Both the position numbers and the translations under genes were made by a program. A stretch of DNA of 39,580 nucleotides from CALGFH01 sp036003705 (GTDB taxonomy: Bacteria; Actinomycetota; CALGFH01): the NCBI GenBank assembly GCA_036003705.1, contig DASYSE010000057.1, positions 1 through 39,580 on the forward strand. Reading direction: 5' to 3'. The notes below the pieces were generated by a model. That model saw nothing but the letters and a program-made list of their open reading frames with translations. It ran no database searches and had not been told where the DNA came from. Within the stretch, counting starts at the first letter, position 1; each line of letters starts with the position of its first letter. Below are positions 1 to 7,746 of this stretch, piece after piece.

Positions 1-2
1 AC

Positions 3-68
3 ACCGGCAGATTGAACCATCCCGGGCGGGTCTATCGCAGTAACGGTGTTTTTGGCGGTTCTGGTTAG
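3..68 (+). CDS. C-terminal end of an upstream ORF (partial), possibly the first recombinase of the element
   Basis: An open frame enters from the left window edge and ends at TAG 66-68, sharing its last base with the GTG start of the next gene (TAGTG). Only about 21 codons are visible and they show no motif. The stop-start overlap indicates translational coupling. In Tn554-type elements a first recombinase (TnpA) directly precedes the large second one (TnpB), so this may be the end of a TnpA-like protein. That identification rests only on gene order. Confidence 0.3.
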   Translation, partial: TGRLNHPGRVYRSNGVFGGSG

Positions 69-2179
69 TGGACATTCCGAACGGTCACCAGGGTGGCCGG
101 CCCGACCTCAACACCTGGGCGGCACAGGCCGACCCGATCTACACCGCCATCGACGAAGTTCCCTTGTCCGGCGTCCAGCCGCTGGTCCGGCTACAGGTCC
201 TGGTCGGCTATCAGGCGCAGCTGGGTGCCGGGGGCCGGATCAGCCCCAGCCAGGTGAAGTCCGCGGTCGTGTGGCTGCGCTGCCACGACAGCGCCGATCC
301 GCTCGCCGCGGCCTTGCCCGCCGTCGGCGCAACCACGACCTACCTGCGGGTGTGGCAGAAGACCCTGCGGCTTGCCGCCGACAGCCCCGCCACCGCCCGG
401 CGCAGCACCGTGATCCAGCTGGCTGCGCTCAGCCCGCGGCTGCGAGGGACCGTCCACCTCACCGACGTGCACGCGCCGTGGCTGGTGCACCTGGCCCAGG
501 AGCAGGTATGGGCGCTGGCCGCGGCCGGGGCGAGCGACGCCAACGTCATGAACGTCGGCCACGCGCTGCGCTGGGTTCGCGCTGTTCCTGCGCAACCAGT
601 GGCCCGACCAGGGCCGGAGCGCCCGTGGCGTTGGTCGCGCTGGTGTCATGGCCTATCTGGAGTGGCTGGGCCAGCGTGTCCACGACAGCGCCGCCTTCCA
701 GCGGCTGGATCCCGCCGACCCGCGGCGCGCCGTCGTCGCCGAGCGGCTGCTGCCGAGCCTGGCCGATCCCACTCGCAGGCTGCTGGTCACCCCACAGCGC
801 CACCAGACTCATGTCCGTATCCTCAAAGACGCCTTTAATCGCCACCGGCAGTGGCTGCACGAGCAGGGCGCCGGCGACCTGAACATCGCCGACGAGGAAG
901 TTCCTGCCTGGCCGGAGACCGACCGCACCCGCAGCGAGGAGGAGGGCCGCTCGGAGGACGCCCTGCCCGAGACGGTGTTCCTGCAGTTGCTGCGCGACGA
1001 CGTCTTGGCCCTGCTGCCGCCGGCAGCGGGCGCAACATGGTCGAACTGCACGCCCGCATCGGGCGGCGCCCGTGGGAAACCCGCCACCTGCGCTTTGCCT
1101 GCCTGGACTGGGACGCCATCAGCGTGGAGCGGGCCGACGGCACCCATGAGCAGCGCACCTACCCGTTCGTGACCTACTGGATGCAGAAGACCCGACGCCG
1201 GCACGTGCTGCCCCTGCACGACAGCGATGCGGCGGTGATCGAACGCCAACAGCAGCACCTGCGCGCCACCCACCCTGAATGGTTCACCCCCGACGGTGCT
1301 CCACAGGACCCCGAGATGCTGCTGTTTCCGACCACCAGGCGCAGCCGCGCCAACCACCACGGCACCCGCCCCTACGACACCTCCACTCTGGCCTTGTGGT
1401 TGGACAACTGGATCCAGGCGATCCCCGAGCTACTGGACGAGGACGGCACGCCGTTTGACCGGCGGCGTGTTTTCCCCTACGCGTTTCGCCACACCTATGC
1501 GCAGCTGCGCGCCGACGCCGAGGTGCCCCTCGATGTCCTCCAAGTGCTCATGGGGCACCGGCACCCATCAGCAACCCAGGCCTACTACCGGACCTCGCAC
1601 CGCCGTCGGGTTGATGCGGTGCACGACATCGCCGCCCGCTTCCGCTTTGACATCGGTGGTGACCGGGTCCGTGCGCAGACCCGCCAGGAGTCCGACGCCG
1701 CCCGTCGGCGGGCCGGCGTCGGGTCGGTGCCGGTGCCCGGCGGCGCCTGCCATGAGATGAACAACGTCCGGGCCGACGGCAAGGGCTGCCCGGTCTTCTA
1801 CCCCTGCTTTTCGTGCCGGTTCTTTACCACGGACTTCACGCATCTGCCGCAACTGCAGGACCTACGGGCCAGCAAGGCGGAGCATCTGGCCCGGCTTCAG
1901 GCCAGCTACGGGACCCTGCTTCGTGCCGGGCCGCTTACCGACGCCAACCTGCGCCTGCTCGCTGAGGAGATCGCGCAGCTCGACGTGCTGATCGGCAAGT
2001 GTGAGACGGACCTGGGCAGCTTGACCGCTGATGACCAGCGCCAGGTCCAGCAGTGGCTTGATGGGCAGGACCGCTACGCCACCCTGATCCCGGTCGAGGC
2101 ACTGACCGCCCGCCAGCAGCGGCTGGAGCAGCCCACCTTCGATCCCGTCGTCCTTGACACCAGGACCGAGGGCGCCTGA
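68..2179 (+). pseudogene. Large tyrosine recombinase (Tn554 TnpB-like), disrupted by two frameshifts
   Basis: The reading frame opens at GTG 68, shifts near base 570 (HALRW to FALFLRNQW) and shifts back near 1015-1022 (RDDVLALL to AGSGRNMVELH); a stop at 836-838 closes the original frame between them. Restored, it would be about 700 residues, close to the size of the Tn554 TnpB recombinase (about 630). The catalytic half (about 1025-1650) shows an ARIGRRPWE arginine region, FPYAFRHTY (Arg box with Tyr where His is usual), MGHRHPSATQAYY with the GH histidine and the nucleophilic tyrosine. A Cys-containing tail follows (CHEMN, CPVFYPCFSCRFF), as is common in actinobacterial members, then a coiled-coil end. 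Expected function is site-specific integration or transposition. The two opposite shifts could be real decay or sequence errors. Confidence 0.8.
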
Positions 2180-2386
2180 TGGCAGCCCGCAAGCACACCT
2201 CGACAGCGGTCGAGCCGGACCGTGGACAGGTCCTGCAAGAGAGCCGCGACGCCCGCTGGCGTGCTCGCCGGGCGCCTGCCCGGTGCTGACGCGACGGTCG
2301 AGCATTTGCGTGGCGAACGCGATGAGGCGCTCGCGGCGCTACGGAGTGCGGAGGCTGACCTCGCGGCACTGCGCATCCTCAACTAG
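2179..2386 (+). pseudogene. Shrunken TnpC/DUF6262-like coiled-coil protein remnant
   Basis: ATG 2179 overlaps the recombinase stop (TGATG). The first frame (MAARKHTSTAVEPDRGQV...) stops at 2287-2289 after 36 codons. In another frame the following bases read VEHLRGERDEALAALRSAEA and end at TAG 2384-2386, which is the heptad-rich end expected of this family. Full-length relatives are around 120-150 residues and include a helix-turn-helix-like middle section. Here that part is missing, so an internal deletion plus frame change is likely. Its place immediately after a large recombinase matches the tnpB-tnpC order of Tn554-type elements. Family assignment is by position and the coiled-coil ending. 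Confidence 0.55.
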
Positions 2387-2580
2387 CGGCTCATGTGGAG
2401 AACAGCCACCTGCTCCAGGCCGCAAAACATCCACCGGATTAGATCGGCGCCAGAGTGCTGCACATCCAACCGGTGTGGACAGCCGAGCGAGTGAGGCAAC
2501 CCATTGACTCACCGGTGACACCTCGGCCACCTGCGATGCATCATCACGCGATTCATAGAAGGCCCCCTACGCCGATTGCG

Positions 2581-2586
2581 TACACT
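2581..2586 (+). promoter_or_regulatory. -10 box TACACT of a leaderless start
   Basis: TACACT lies six bases before GTG 2593, the spacing seen for leaderless actinobacterial mRNAs. No convincing -35 box is visible. Confidence 0.4.
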
Positions 2587-2592
2587 CGGGCC

Positions 2593-2676
2593 GTGCGCGC
2601 CGTCGACCTCCACGTCCACCTGCCGCCGCCGAAGTGGGTGGCGGGCGGCCCTGGGCTCGGAGGGGTGGGGCCGTGA
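2593..2676 (+). pseudogene. Amidohydrolase N-terminal stub (27 codons)
   Basis: GTG 2593 opens a short frame reading MRAVDLHVHLPPPKW and ending at TGA 2674-2676. The DLHVH motif followed by proline and tryptophan at the extreme N terminus is typical of amidohydrolase-2 family metal hydrolases (metal-binding HxH). The remaining roughly 300 residues are absent. The stop overlaps ATG 2676 of the next gene (TGATG), so it may now serve as a coupled leader cistron. Interpretation as a deletion remnant is inference. Confidence 0.4.
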
Positions 2677-2942
2677 TGGAGCCGCCGTGGCGGTTCCGGG
2701 GCGAGCCGCTGGCCCTGGAGTGGGTCGCCGACGGCTGGCACCTCCGGTTCGTGCAACCCTACCGGGCGACCAAGCTGTACCGCTGTCCCGGCTGCCAGCA
2801 GGACATCTTCCCGCGCACCCTCCACGTGGTCGTCTGGCCGGAGGGCGAGCCGGAGCAGCGCCGCCACTGGCACAAGGCCTGCTGGGAACGGCGCTTCGCC
2901 GAGCTGCAGCGGGCCGCGCGGCGCCGGCGCCCGGCAACGTAG
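2676..2942 (+). CDS. Small Cys/His-rich (probable zinc-binding) conserved actinobacterial protein
   Basis: The 88-residue product (MEPPWRFRGEPLALEW...) carries a CPGC knuckle (YRCPGCQQDI), a central HVVVWPEGE, and HWHKACW near the end, together giving a plausible Cys/His metal site. Proteins of this layout are common in actinobacteria, where they are often mislabelled ATP/GTP-binding; no Walker motif is present here. ATG 2676 is chosen because the conserved part starts soon after it and GGAGG (2659-2663) precedes it; an in-frame GTG at 2673 is possible. It overlaps the stop of the preceding short frame by one base. Function unknown. Confidence 0.7.
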   Translation: MEPPWRFRGEPLALEWVADGWHLRFVQPYRATKLYRCPGCQQDIFPRTLHVVVWPEGEPEQRRHWHKACWERRFAELQRAARRRRPAT

Positions 2943-3127
2943 AGTCGTCTTTCGGCCATCGCGCCAACCTGCGCTTCACTCTGGGGCGTTTGGCCGGCGC
3001 TGGCAGGCGGCTAGACAGAATCAACTTGCCATGATTGACAACTGAAGGTGCTTATGCTGCCATTGATATTCGTAAGAAGCGTCCGAATCGGACAAAGCTT
3101 TCCGTCTTCGTTCAGAAAGGAGCGCTG

Positions 3128-3460
3128 ATGTCATCGGAGAGGGGTACGACGATGAATGACAACGTTGGTGCTACTGACCTTCCGGAGCACAAATTGCCTG
3201 AGGGCACCGAGATCCGGAGCCTCACCGAAGCCGAGCTTGCAGAGGTAGTGTGGAAGGCCACACAGAGGAACATTGAAGCCGCAAATCCTGTTACGGAGCT
3301 GTCTGCTCGGCGGCCGTATGACGCGCCTCACCGAATAGACGTATTTATGCCCGGCCGATGGGACACGGAGGGCAACTACATCTCAATGAGAACCTCGACC
3401 CGAACACGAGAGTCTTTGGAACATTCAAGGCTCCCTCAAGTGGAGACTATCTCTTCGTAG
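3128..3460 (+). CDS. Hypothetical protein, 5' part of a probably frameshifted gene
   Basis: A strong ribosome site (AAAGGAG, 3116-3122) stands five bases before ATG 3128. The 110-residue frame has an acidic N-terminal half (LPEGTEIRSLTEAELAEVVW) and then RRPYDAPHRIDVFMPGRW. Base composition is clearly lower in GC than the neighbours, suggesting foreign origin. The next frame (3358-3657) overlaps it and continues with more natural sequence, so the last 30 or so codons here (SMRTSTRTRESLEHSR...) are probably read out of frame after a one-base indel around 3365-3385. I recognise no family. Confidence 0.5.
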   Translation: MSSERGTTMNDNVGATDLPEHKLPEGTEIRSLTEAELAEVVWKATQRNIEAANPVTELSARRPYDAPHRIDVFMPGRWDTEGNYISMRTSTRTRESLEHSRLPQVETISS

Positions 3461-3657
3461 TGAAGTTCACCGGGTTCGACATTACGATGAAGCTTTCCGG
3501 ACCCTGGGGCCAGAATACTGGACATACCGTCGAGCTTGGGGATCCTGGCGTTGTGATAGGACTCTCCAGCGCCAGCACAGACGTGTCCTTCTTTCTGATG
3601 TGCGATGGTCAGGGCACTGGTGTCCTTCAATCTATCCGGATTTCGCAGCTCGCATAG
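3358..3657 (+). CDS. Hypothetical beta-rich protein, 3' part of the same frameshifted gene
   Basis: This frame reads LHLNENLDPNTRVFGTFKAP, then alternates short hydrophobic strands with polar turns (DYLFVVKFTGFDITMKL, HTVELGDPGVVIGL, DVSFFLMCDG) and ends at TAG 3655-3657. The pattern fits a small beta-sandwich. It lacks its own ribosome site at ATG 3358, which supports its being the second half of the gene beginning at 3128; the joined product would be about 175 residues. No homologue is recognised. It lies between two decayed recombinases, so cargo of a former mobile element is plausible. Confidence 0.5.
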   Translation: MGHGGQLHLNENLDPNTRVFGTFKAPSSGDYLFVVKFTGFDITMKLSGPWGQNTGHTVELGDPGVVIGLSSASTDVSFFLMCDGQGTGVLQSIRISQLA

Positions 3658-3747
3658 TCTAGCTATACACAGCCGATATGGCAGTCTAGCTACGCTGCGG
3701 CTCCGTCAGCCGTCAACGGCGGCCGGCACAGGACTGCCGTTCCCCTA

Positions 3748-3775
3748 TGAGGTAAGGCGACTGAGGTAAGGCGAC
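3748..3775 (+). repeat. Two tandem copies of a 14-bp unit
   Basis: TGAGGTAAGGCGAC is repeated exactly, back to back (3748-3761 and 3762-3775). It lies outside any gene. It may be a duplication by slippage or iterated protein-binding sites of the lost element. Confidence 0.8.
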
Positions 3776-3800
3776 GCGAACCTCAAGGACCACAAGAAGG

Positions 3801-3838
3801 GTGAGCGTTTCGCTCATGTGCCGTCAAGCTACTGACGG
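3801..3838. repeat. Pair of adjacent inverted repeats
   Basis: GAGCG/CGCTC with a three-base loop (3803-3815) is followed at once by CCGTCA/TGACGG with a six-base loop (3821-3838). Both are perfect. Tandem small stems just upstream of an integrase remnant could be a terminator or part of a recombination site; no T-tract follows. Confidence 0.5.
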
Positions 3839-4132
3839 TCTGAACCGGAAAAGAACCATGCTGGTTGATTTTCCTTCCGGCGGCTGCACCGGGTGACCTC
3901 GATTGGCGCGATGGCCATTGCCTGGCTGCAATTCCCATCTTCGTCCGGCACTATCGATAACCAACAGCCATCTGACCACACAGCGGACGCTCTCTAACAT
4001 ATCAAGCTTTGGCCCATCTTCAGGAATCGGGTGTGACGTTGACGGCAGACGAGCTGCTCCATGTCTCCTCGGGTGCCACAGACCCCGGATCATCGAATAA
4101 CTGTCGCGGGTTAACTCCAGCAACGAGTCTTC

Positions 4133-4509
4133 ATGACCGCTGAACAAGTCAATGACCTCACGGCGGCGATCCGCGAGCCCTACGGCGTGCTGATCCTGTT
4201 CGCTGCCTACACTGGGTTGCGTGCAGGGGAGATCGGCGCGCTGCGCGTGCGACGCCTTGACCTCCTACGCGGACGGGTTGACGTGGTGCAAACGCTGTCG
4301 GACGTGAACGGCACGCTCCATTTCGGACCGCCCAAGAACCGCAAGAGCAGAGTCGTTCCGGTCCCGCGCTTCCTGTGCGAGCAACTTGGAGCCTATCTCG
4401 CCGGTCGCCCACATGAGCCGGAGGATCTTGTCTTACGGGCATCAACGGCGCGGCGCTGCGGCATAGCTGTACCGGAGCACGCACGAGGCCGGTGCTGGAC
4501 CAGCGCTGA
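4133..4509 (+). pseudogene. Tyrosine integrase fragment (start of catalytic domain only)
   Basis: The frame reads MTAEQVNDLTAAIREPYGV, then AAYTGLRAGEIGALRV, which holds the first catalytic arginine of phage-type integrases, then FGPPKNRKSRVVPVPRFL, the beta-strand lysine/arginine region. Near 4435 the frame changes, after which GINGAALRHS is readable to TGA 4507-4509, the expected continuation. The N-terminal arm- and core-binding domains and the HxxR, H/W and tyrosine boxes are all missing. It is therefore an inactive remnant of an actinophage or AICE-type integrase. It ends about 150 bases before bioY, marking the right edge of the accessory segment. Confidence 0.8.
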
Positions 4510-4659
4510 ACGAGCCCGATTCCACGGTTGTCGAGCTACCCCCAGCATCGGCCAGGTGGAGCAGCAAAGATGCCTGTTCTCGACCGCCAAACCATCCGGC
4601 GACGTAGAGTTGGGCACCCGAGCGCATCGCCGAACCGCAACCAGGGGGAGGAGCACCCA

Positions 4660-5262
4660 GTGTCCGTGTCGCAGAGCGCCATCGGCCGTCCCCGCCGCGT
4701 CGTGCTGGCCGACGTGCTGCCAGGCGAACGCATGCGCGACGCCGTCCTGGTGATCGGCTTCGCCGCCTTCACCGGGCTGGCCGCCCAGATCGCCGTCAAG
4801 CTGCCGTTCACGCCGGTGCCGATCACCGGGCAGACCTTCGCCGTGCTGCTCGGCGGAGCAGCCCTCGGCTGGCGCCGTGGCCTCGCCGGCATGCTGCTCT
4901 ACCTGGCCGTCGGGCTCACCCCATGGGTGCCGTGGTTCGCCGAGGGCAAGGGCGGCACCGACGTGCTGCGGGCGCCGTCGTTCGGCTACATCATCGGCTT
5001 TCTGGTCGCGGCGGCGCTGGTCGGGTGGCTGGCCGGGCGGGGCTGGGACCGCACCCCGCCCCGGACGGTCCTGACCATGATCGCCGGCAACCTGGTCATC
5101 TACGCCATCGGGCTGCCCTGGCTGATGGCCACCATCGACGTCGGGCTGGCCAAGGGACTCGAGCTCGGGGTGACCCCGTTCCTGGCCGGGGACGCCCTCA
5201 AGATCCTCCTGGCCGCGGGGCTGCTCCCCGGCGCCTGGGCACTGGTCGGCCGGCAGGACTAG
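4660..5262 (+). CDS. bioY: Biotin transporter BioY (ECF S component)
   Basis: The 200-residue, highly hydrophobic protein has about six membrane segments and the BioY hallmark KLPFTPVPITGQTFAVLLGG after the first helix. GAALGWRRGLAGMLLYLAVG and the C-terminal FLAGDALKILLAAGLLPGAW are also typical. It captures biotin in the membrane and works with a shared energy-coupling module (EcfT and ATPases), none of which is in this window. GTG 4660 is chosen because GGAGGAG (4647-4653) lies six bases upstream. The open frame runs further left but only through integrase debris. The following SDR gene starts five bases after its stop, suggesting co-transcription. Confidence 0.92.
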   Translation: MSVSQSAIGRPRRVVLADVLPGERMRDAVLVIGFAAFTGLAAQIAVKLPFTPVPITGQTFAVLLGGAALGWRRGLAGMLLYLAVGLTPWVPWFAEGKGGTDVLRAPSFGYIIGFLVAAALVGWLAGRGWDRTPPRTVLTMIAGNLVIYAIGLPWLMATIDVGLAKGLELGVTPFLAGDALKILLAAGLLPGAWALVGRQD

Positions 5263-5266
5263 TCCC

Positions 5267-6031
5267 GTGTCGTTGGAGGAGATGCTGCGCCTTGACGGGC
5301 GGACCGCCCTGGTCACCGGGGCCAGCCGCGGCATCGGCAGGCAGGCCGCCCTGACCATGGCCGCCGCGGGGGCGACGGTGGTGCTGGCCGCCCGCTCGGC
5401 CGACGACCTGGCGGAGGTGGCCGCGGCCGCCCGCCAGGCCGGCGCCCCCGAGGCACTGGTGGCCGTCACCGACGTCCGGGACGAGGCGGCGGTCGAGGCC
5501 GCCGTCGGCGCCGCGGTCGAGGGGACGGGGCGGCTCGACGTCGTCGTCAACGTGGCCGGCGGCCAGGGTTTCACCGCGTACGTCGCCGACACGAGGACCG
5601 AGGGCTGGGACAAGGTGTTCGGGCTCAACCTGCGCTCGGTGTTCGTCGGCTGCAAGGCCGCCATGCCTCACCTGCCGCCCGGTGGGTCCATCGTCAACGT
5701 GGCCAGCATCGCCGGCTTCACCGCCAGCCCCGGGCTGGCGGCCTACGGGGCGGCCAAGGCGGGCGTGGTCGCCCTGACCCGCACCCTGGCGGTCGAGGCG
5801 GCCCCGCACGGGGTACGGGTCAACTGCCTGGCCCCCGGCTGGATCCGCACCGAGCTGACCCGCCGCATGTGGTCGGACCCGGAGACCAGCCGGGCCCTGG
5901 TCAACCAGATCCCCCTTGGCCGCTGGGCCGACGTCGAGGAGCTGGCCGGGCCGCTGCTGCTGCTCGCCTCCGACGCCGGCAGCTACATGACGGGGGCCAC
6001 CATCGTGGTCGACGGCGGGCTCCTGGCGTGA
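5267..6031 (+). CDS. SDR-family NAD(P)-dependent oxidoreductase
   Basis: This is a 254-residue classical short-chain dehydrogenase. TGASRGIG (17-24) binds the dinucleotide, NVAG is at 95-98, and the catalytic Ser147 and Tyr160-x3-Lys164 (YGAAK) are intact. PGWIRTEL and the ending GATIVVDGG are typical of FabG-like members. AAR after beta-2 (41-43) would fit NADP(H), but this is a weak clue. Substrate is unknown; 3-oxoacyl or hydroxyacyl substrates would suit the lipid-related neighbourhood. It starts (GTG 5267) five bases after bioY and probably shares its transcript. No strong ribosome site is visible. Confidence 0.9.
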   Translation: MSLEEMLRLDGRTALVTGASRGIGRQAALTMAAAGATVVLAARSADDLAEVAAAARQAGAPEALVAVTDVRDEAAVEAAVGAAVEGTGRLDVVVNVAGGQGFTAYVADTRTEGWDKVFGLNLRSVFVGCKAAMPHLPPGGSIVNVASIAGFTASPGLAAYGAAKAGVVALTRTLAVEAAPHGVRVNCLAPGWIRTELTRRMWSDPETSRALVNQIPLGRWADVEELAGPLLLLASDAGSYMTGATIVVDGGLLA

Positions 6032-6048
6032 CCCGGCTGAATCGGACC

Positions 6049-6054
6049 TATGCT
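6049..6054 (+). promoter_or_regulatory. -10 box TATGCT for a leaderless Nudix gene
   Basis: TATGCT ends six bases before ATG 6061, so transcription should start at or next to the start codon. There is no Shine-Dalgarno sequence, which agrees with a leaderless message. Confidence 0.5.
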
Positions 6055-6060
6055 GGACCG

Positions 6061-6693
6061 ATGCGAGACTCGCTGCTCGACCGGGTGAACCGGCTGCCGT
6101 TCGTCATCCCAGGGGATCCGACCGGGGTGCCGGCGTCGGTGCTGCTCGCGCTTGCCCCGGTCGAGGGAGCCGACGACCTCGAGCTGGTGCTGGTGCAGCG
6201 GCCCGACCATCTGCGCCAGCACGCCGGCCAGGTCGGCCTGCCCGGCGGCGCGGTCGAGCCCGGCGACGCCGACGGGGTCGCGGCCGCGCTCCGGGAGGCC
6301 GAGGAGGAGGTCGGGCTCGACCCGGCCCGGGTCCGCGTCCTCGGCAGCCTCGACCGTACCTACCTCGCCGTCTCCGACTACGACGTGCTGCCGGTGGTCG
6401 GGGTCTGGGACGGCCTGGCGCCCCTGACGCCAAGCCCGGACGAGGTCGCCGGGATCCTGCGGCCGACCCTGCGGCAGCTGGCCGACCCGGCCCGCCACGG
6501 GACCCTGCCGTTCAGCGCCATCCTTGGCGAGCGCGAGCTCCGGGCCCGCAACATCCCCGACCTGAGCAGCCCCGTGTTCTGGGTCGACGGGACGCTGGTC
6601 TGGGGGTTCACCGCCGGCCTGCTGGTCGGCTTCCTCGACGCGCTGGGCCTGCAGGCCCCGCCCCTCCCAACCTACTGGGGCACCCGCCCCTAG
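6061..6693 (+). CDS. Nudix hydrolase, probable CoA pyrophosphatase
   Basis: The 210-residue protein carries the CoA-Nudix signature: QRPDHLRQHAGQVGLPGG followed by the Nudix box with EPGDADGVAAALREAEEEVG (about residues 60-85), whose Glu cluster binds magnesium. This matches the NudL/YeaB subfamily, which splits coenzyme A or its oxidised and acylated forms into 3',5'-ADP and phosphopantetheine. ATG 6061 is preferred over the far longer open frame because a -10 box lies six bases upstream and the conserved sequence begins shortly after. Many acyl-CoA enzymes are nearby, consistent with a CoA-housekeeping role. Confidence 0.88.
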   Translation: MRDSLLDRVNRLPFVIPGDPTGVPASVLLALAPVEGADDLELVLVQRPDHLRQHAGQVGLPGGAVEPGDADGVAAALREAEEEVGLDPARVRVLGSLDRTYLAVSDYDVLPVVGVWDGLAPLTPSPDEVAGILRPTLRQLADPARHGTLPFSAILGERELRARNIPDLSSPVFWVDGTLVWGFTAGLLVGFLDALGLQAPPLPTYWGTRP

Positions 6694-6717
6694 CATCTCC
6701 GCCCCCAAGGAGCCCCG

Positions 6718-7698
6718 ATGTCGACCCCCGAACCCGACCAGGCAGAGCCCGCCCCGGCGCCGGAGCCGACCCTTGCGCCCGAGCCCGACGGGGCATCCGA
6801 GCCCGACCAGGCACCCGAGCCCGACGGGGCATCCGAGCCCGACGGGGCATCCGAGCCTGACGGGGCATCCGAGCCTGACGGGGCATCCGAGGCGGCGCCC
6901 CAGCCGGTGCCGGCCCCGCCGCCGGTCCCACCGGCCGTGACCAGCGGGGCCGGCACGCCCCTGGTCCTGCTGCATGCCTTCCCGCTCGACGGCCGCATGT
7001 GGGCGCCCCAGGTCGAGGCCCTCGCCGGCAGCTACCAGGTGATCGTCCCCGACCTGCGCGGCTTCGGGGCGGCGAGGGAGCAGTCGGTGGAGGAGGCCGG
7101 CATGGACCTGCTGGCCGACGACGTGGCCCGTCTCCTTGACGACCGCGGCCTGGACCGGGTCGTCCTCGGCGGCCTGTCCATGGGTGGCTACGTCGCCCTC
7201 GCCTTCGTGCGCCGGCACGCCGACCGGCTCAGCGGGCTGGTCCTGCTCGACACCAAGGCCTCCGCCGACGGCGACCAGGCCAGGGACGCCCGGCTGGAGA
7301 TGGCCGAGCGGGTGCTGGCCGAGGGCACCGGCTTCGTTCCCGGGGCGATGCTGCCCAGGCTGCTCGGCGAGACCAGCCGCGAGCAACGGCCGGAGGTGGT
7401 CGAGGAGGTCACCGCCCTGATCCGCGAGCAGCACCCCAAGGCCATCGCCGGTGCCCAGCGGGGCATGGCCGCCCGCGCAGCCGCCACCGACGTGCTCGCC
7501 TCGATCGCGGTCCCGACCCTGGTCGTGACCGGCGAGGAGGACACCGTCACCGGGCCGGAGGTCGGGCGGGACCTGGCCGCCGGGATCCCGGGCGCCCGGT
7601 TCCTGCTGGTCGAGGAGGCCGGGCACCTAGCCAATCTGGAGCAGCCGGAGATCGTGAACGAGGCGCTGCTGGATTTCCTCGCTCCGCTCTGGGTCTGA
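6718..7698 (+). CDS. Alpha/beta hydrolase with a Pro/Glu repeat N-terminus
   Basis: Residues 1-75 are a low-complexity Pro/Glu/Asp/Ala tail containing six EPDGAS-type hexapeptides. Residues 80-326 are a compact alpha/beta hydrolase: oxyanion-region HAFPLDGRMW, nucleophile elbow GLSMGG with Ser154, acid Asp275 in GEEDTVT, and His303 in AGHLANLE. It resembles 3-oxoadipate enol-lactonase/esterase-type members, but the substrate cannot be deduced. ATG 6718 follows AAGGAG (6707-6712). The N-terminal tail has no signal peptide, so it is probably a disordered cytoplasmic extension. It lies 24 bases after the Nudix gene. Confidence 0.88.
   Translation: MSTPEPDQAEPAPAPEPTLAPEPDGASEPDQAPEPDGASEPDGASEPDGASEPDGASEAAPQPVPAPPPVPPAVTSGAGTPLVLLHAFPLDGRMWAPQVEALAGSYQVIVPDLRGFGAAREQSVEEAGMDLLADDVARLLDDRGLDRVVLGGLSMGGYVALAFVRRHADRLSGLVLLDTKASADGDQARDARLEMAERVLAEGTGFVPGAMLPRLLGETSREQRPEVVEEVTALIREQHPKAIAGAQRGMAARAAATDVLASIAVPTLVVTGEEDTVTGPEVGRDLAAGIPGARFLLVEEAGHLANLEQPEIVNEALLDFLAPLWV
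6781..6888 (+). repeat. 18-bp minisatellite, six units, in frame
   Basis: Six consecutive 18-bp units (GAGCCCGACGGGGCATCC type) encode EPDGAS five times and EPDQAP once. Four units at the right differ only by silent C/T changes, pointing to recent expansion. Length change in whole units would preserve the reading frame. Confidence 0.95.
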
Positions 7699-7711
7699 GA
7701 GCGCTTGCGCC

Positions 7712-7741
7712 ATGACAACTGGTCCGCCCATCTAGTACGCT
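7712..7741 (+). promoter_or_regulatory. Promoter ATGACA-18-TACGCT in a convergent intergenic gap
   Basis: A -35-like ATGACA (7712-7717) and -10 TACGCT (7736-7741) with an 18-base spacer point rightwards into a gap that holds no plus-strand gene. The predicted start, near 7747, lies just before two perfect hairpins, so an untranslated RNA is the likely product. Confidence 0.4.
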
Positions 7742-7746
7742 CGGGC

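Larger units (their letters stand above)
3658..4129. other. Gene-free, lower-GC stretch between element remnants
   Basis: I see no credible gene, tRNA or rRNA in these 470 bases. They contain a 10-bp direct repeat AGTCTAGCTA (3656-3665 and 3683-3692), the 14-bp tandem repeat and the paired inverted repeats listed separately. The DNA is visibly poorer in GC than the flanking chromosome. Confidence 0.5.

Noticed and set aside
1..53. ACACCG...CGGTGTTTTT at the left edge as an intrinsic terminator
   Set aside because: The loop between the 6-base arms is over 30 bases and the region lies inside an open frame.
1..4660. A tRNA gene or att site next to the integrase remnants
   Set aside because: I searched by eye for a T-loop GGTTCGAATCC-type block and acceptor stems and found none.
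4393..5664. A 423-codon minus-strand open frame over bioY and the SDR gene
   Set aside because: Its composition is typical of antisense frames, and BioY and SDR motifs are complete on the plus strand.
6781..6888. CRISPR-like array
   Set aside because: The 18-bp units are contiguous, in frame and without spacers, so this is a coding minisatellite.
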